The translations under genes and the position numbers were made by a program. From Oscillospiraceae bacterium (GTDB taxonomy: Bacteria; Bacillota; Clostridia; Oscillospirales; Oscillospiraceae), in assembly GCA_916988195.3 (NCBI GenBank), contig CAKASQ030000020.1, positions 1 to 48,365 on the forward strand: a DNA stretch of 48,365 bases, written 5' to 3'. Positions 48,259 to 48,365 of the stretch are shown here, in pieces (the stretch's first letter is position 1; the number at the start of each line of letters is the position of its first letter). The notes beneath the pieces were generated by a model. The model made no database searches. It had not been told where the DNA came from and saw nothing but the letters and a program-made list of their open reading frames with translations.

Positions 48259-48365
48259 TTGAACACATCGAGCATCAAAAATTTTGATGAGCTGCCGCTG
48301 TTTCTCAACGCGCAGCTCGTCTCCCGCACGCTGGGCATATCGCCGTCAAGCGCCTACGAACTTCT
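48259..48365 (+). CDS. Excisionase-type HTH DNA-binding protein (partial)
   Basis: Starts at TTG 48259, 10 nt after GGAGG, and runs off the window (35 codons seen). LPLFLNAQLVSRTLGISPSS and AYEL match the helix-turn-helix excisionase/MerR-like family, in which the first strand precedes a short HTH. It usually precedes an integrase gene, so another mobile element probably starts here. Confidence 0.75.
   Translation, partial: MNTSSIKNFDELPLFLNAQLVSRTLGISPSSAYEL

Noticed and set aside
1-48365. CRISPR array or cas genes
   Set aside because: No regularly spaced identical repeats and no Cas-like product seen.

Overview
The window looks like a chromosomal segment of a GC-rich gut Clostridia, probably Oscillospirales. 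This is inferred from the GC-biased codons, frequent TTG/GTG starts behind GGAGG sites, a PBSX-type contractile-tail cluster and ICE families typical of that group. The species cannot be named from sequence alone. Four zones can be separated.

(1) 1-16,717: the end of an integrative conjugative element (ICE), all on the minus strand and read from 16,635 towards 1. Early genes are small unknowns, three long proteins built from ArdA-like (antirestriction) units, DUF4314 and DUF3849 proteins, an AbrB-like pair, a Dam-type adenine methylase and SpoVG. Then come five membrane or secreted proteins (one with SLH repeats, two sharing a beta domain), a VirB2-like DUF3852 pilin candidate, an MNT/HEPN pair with its own promoter, and the start of a TrbL/VirB6-like channel protein. 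Hairpin terminators sit in front of several of these genes. Many of the early proteins end in a similar Q/E-rich tail finishing in M-G-M or GGM.

(2) 16,885-23,991: ordinary chromosome. tRNA-Glu and tRNA-Met (minus strand, strong promoter and terminator), a CmpB-like membrane protein, mtaB, an HPr-like protein lacking the active-site His, a D,D-carboxypeptidase, a divergent phosphoglucose-isomerase-like protein, a small P-loop protein, an inverted-repeat element and an RlmI-type rRNA methyltransferase.

(3) 24,043-36,833: a compact, tightly overlapping plus-strand PBSX-like cluster: terminase, portal, protease, capsid, connectors, sheath, tube, LysM/hub, spike and baseplate. It begins after a leader terminator and ends at a strong terminator. 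It has no full-length tape measure, integrase, repressor, lysis genes or fibres. It could be a defective prophage or a domesticated, gene-transfer-agent-like particle.

(4) 36,900-48,365: a rearranged catabolic region. A truncated integrase abuts the 3' third of ppk. Then come an S9 peptidase, ridA, a GntR regulator with a clear operator, a dipeptide-permease gene fused out of frame to the 3' part of a substrate-binding-protein gene, an intact amidohydrolase, a 5'-truncated transketolase A subunit, an intact transketolase B subunit and an iron-dependent alcohol dehydrogenase with an in-frame amber codon. A DUF6076-like gene and the start of an excisionase-like HTH gene close the window. ATACAA half-sites around ridA, the peptidase and gntR suggest a local peptide/imine catabolic regulon, now partly broken.
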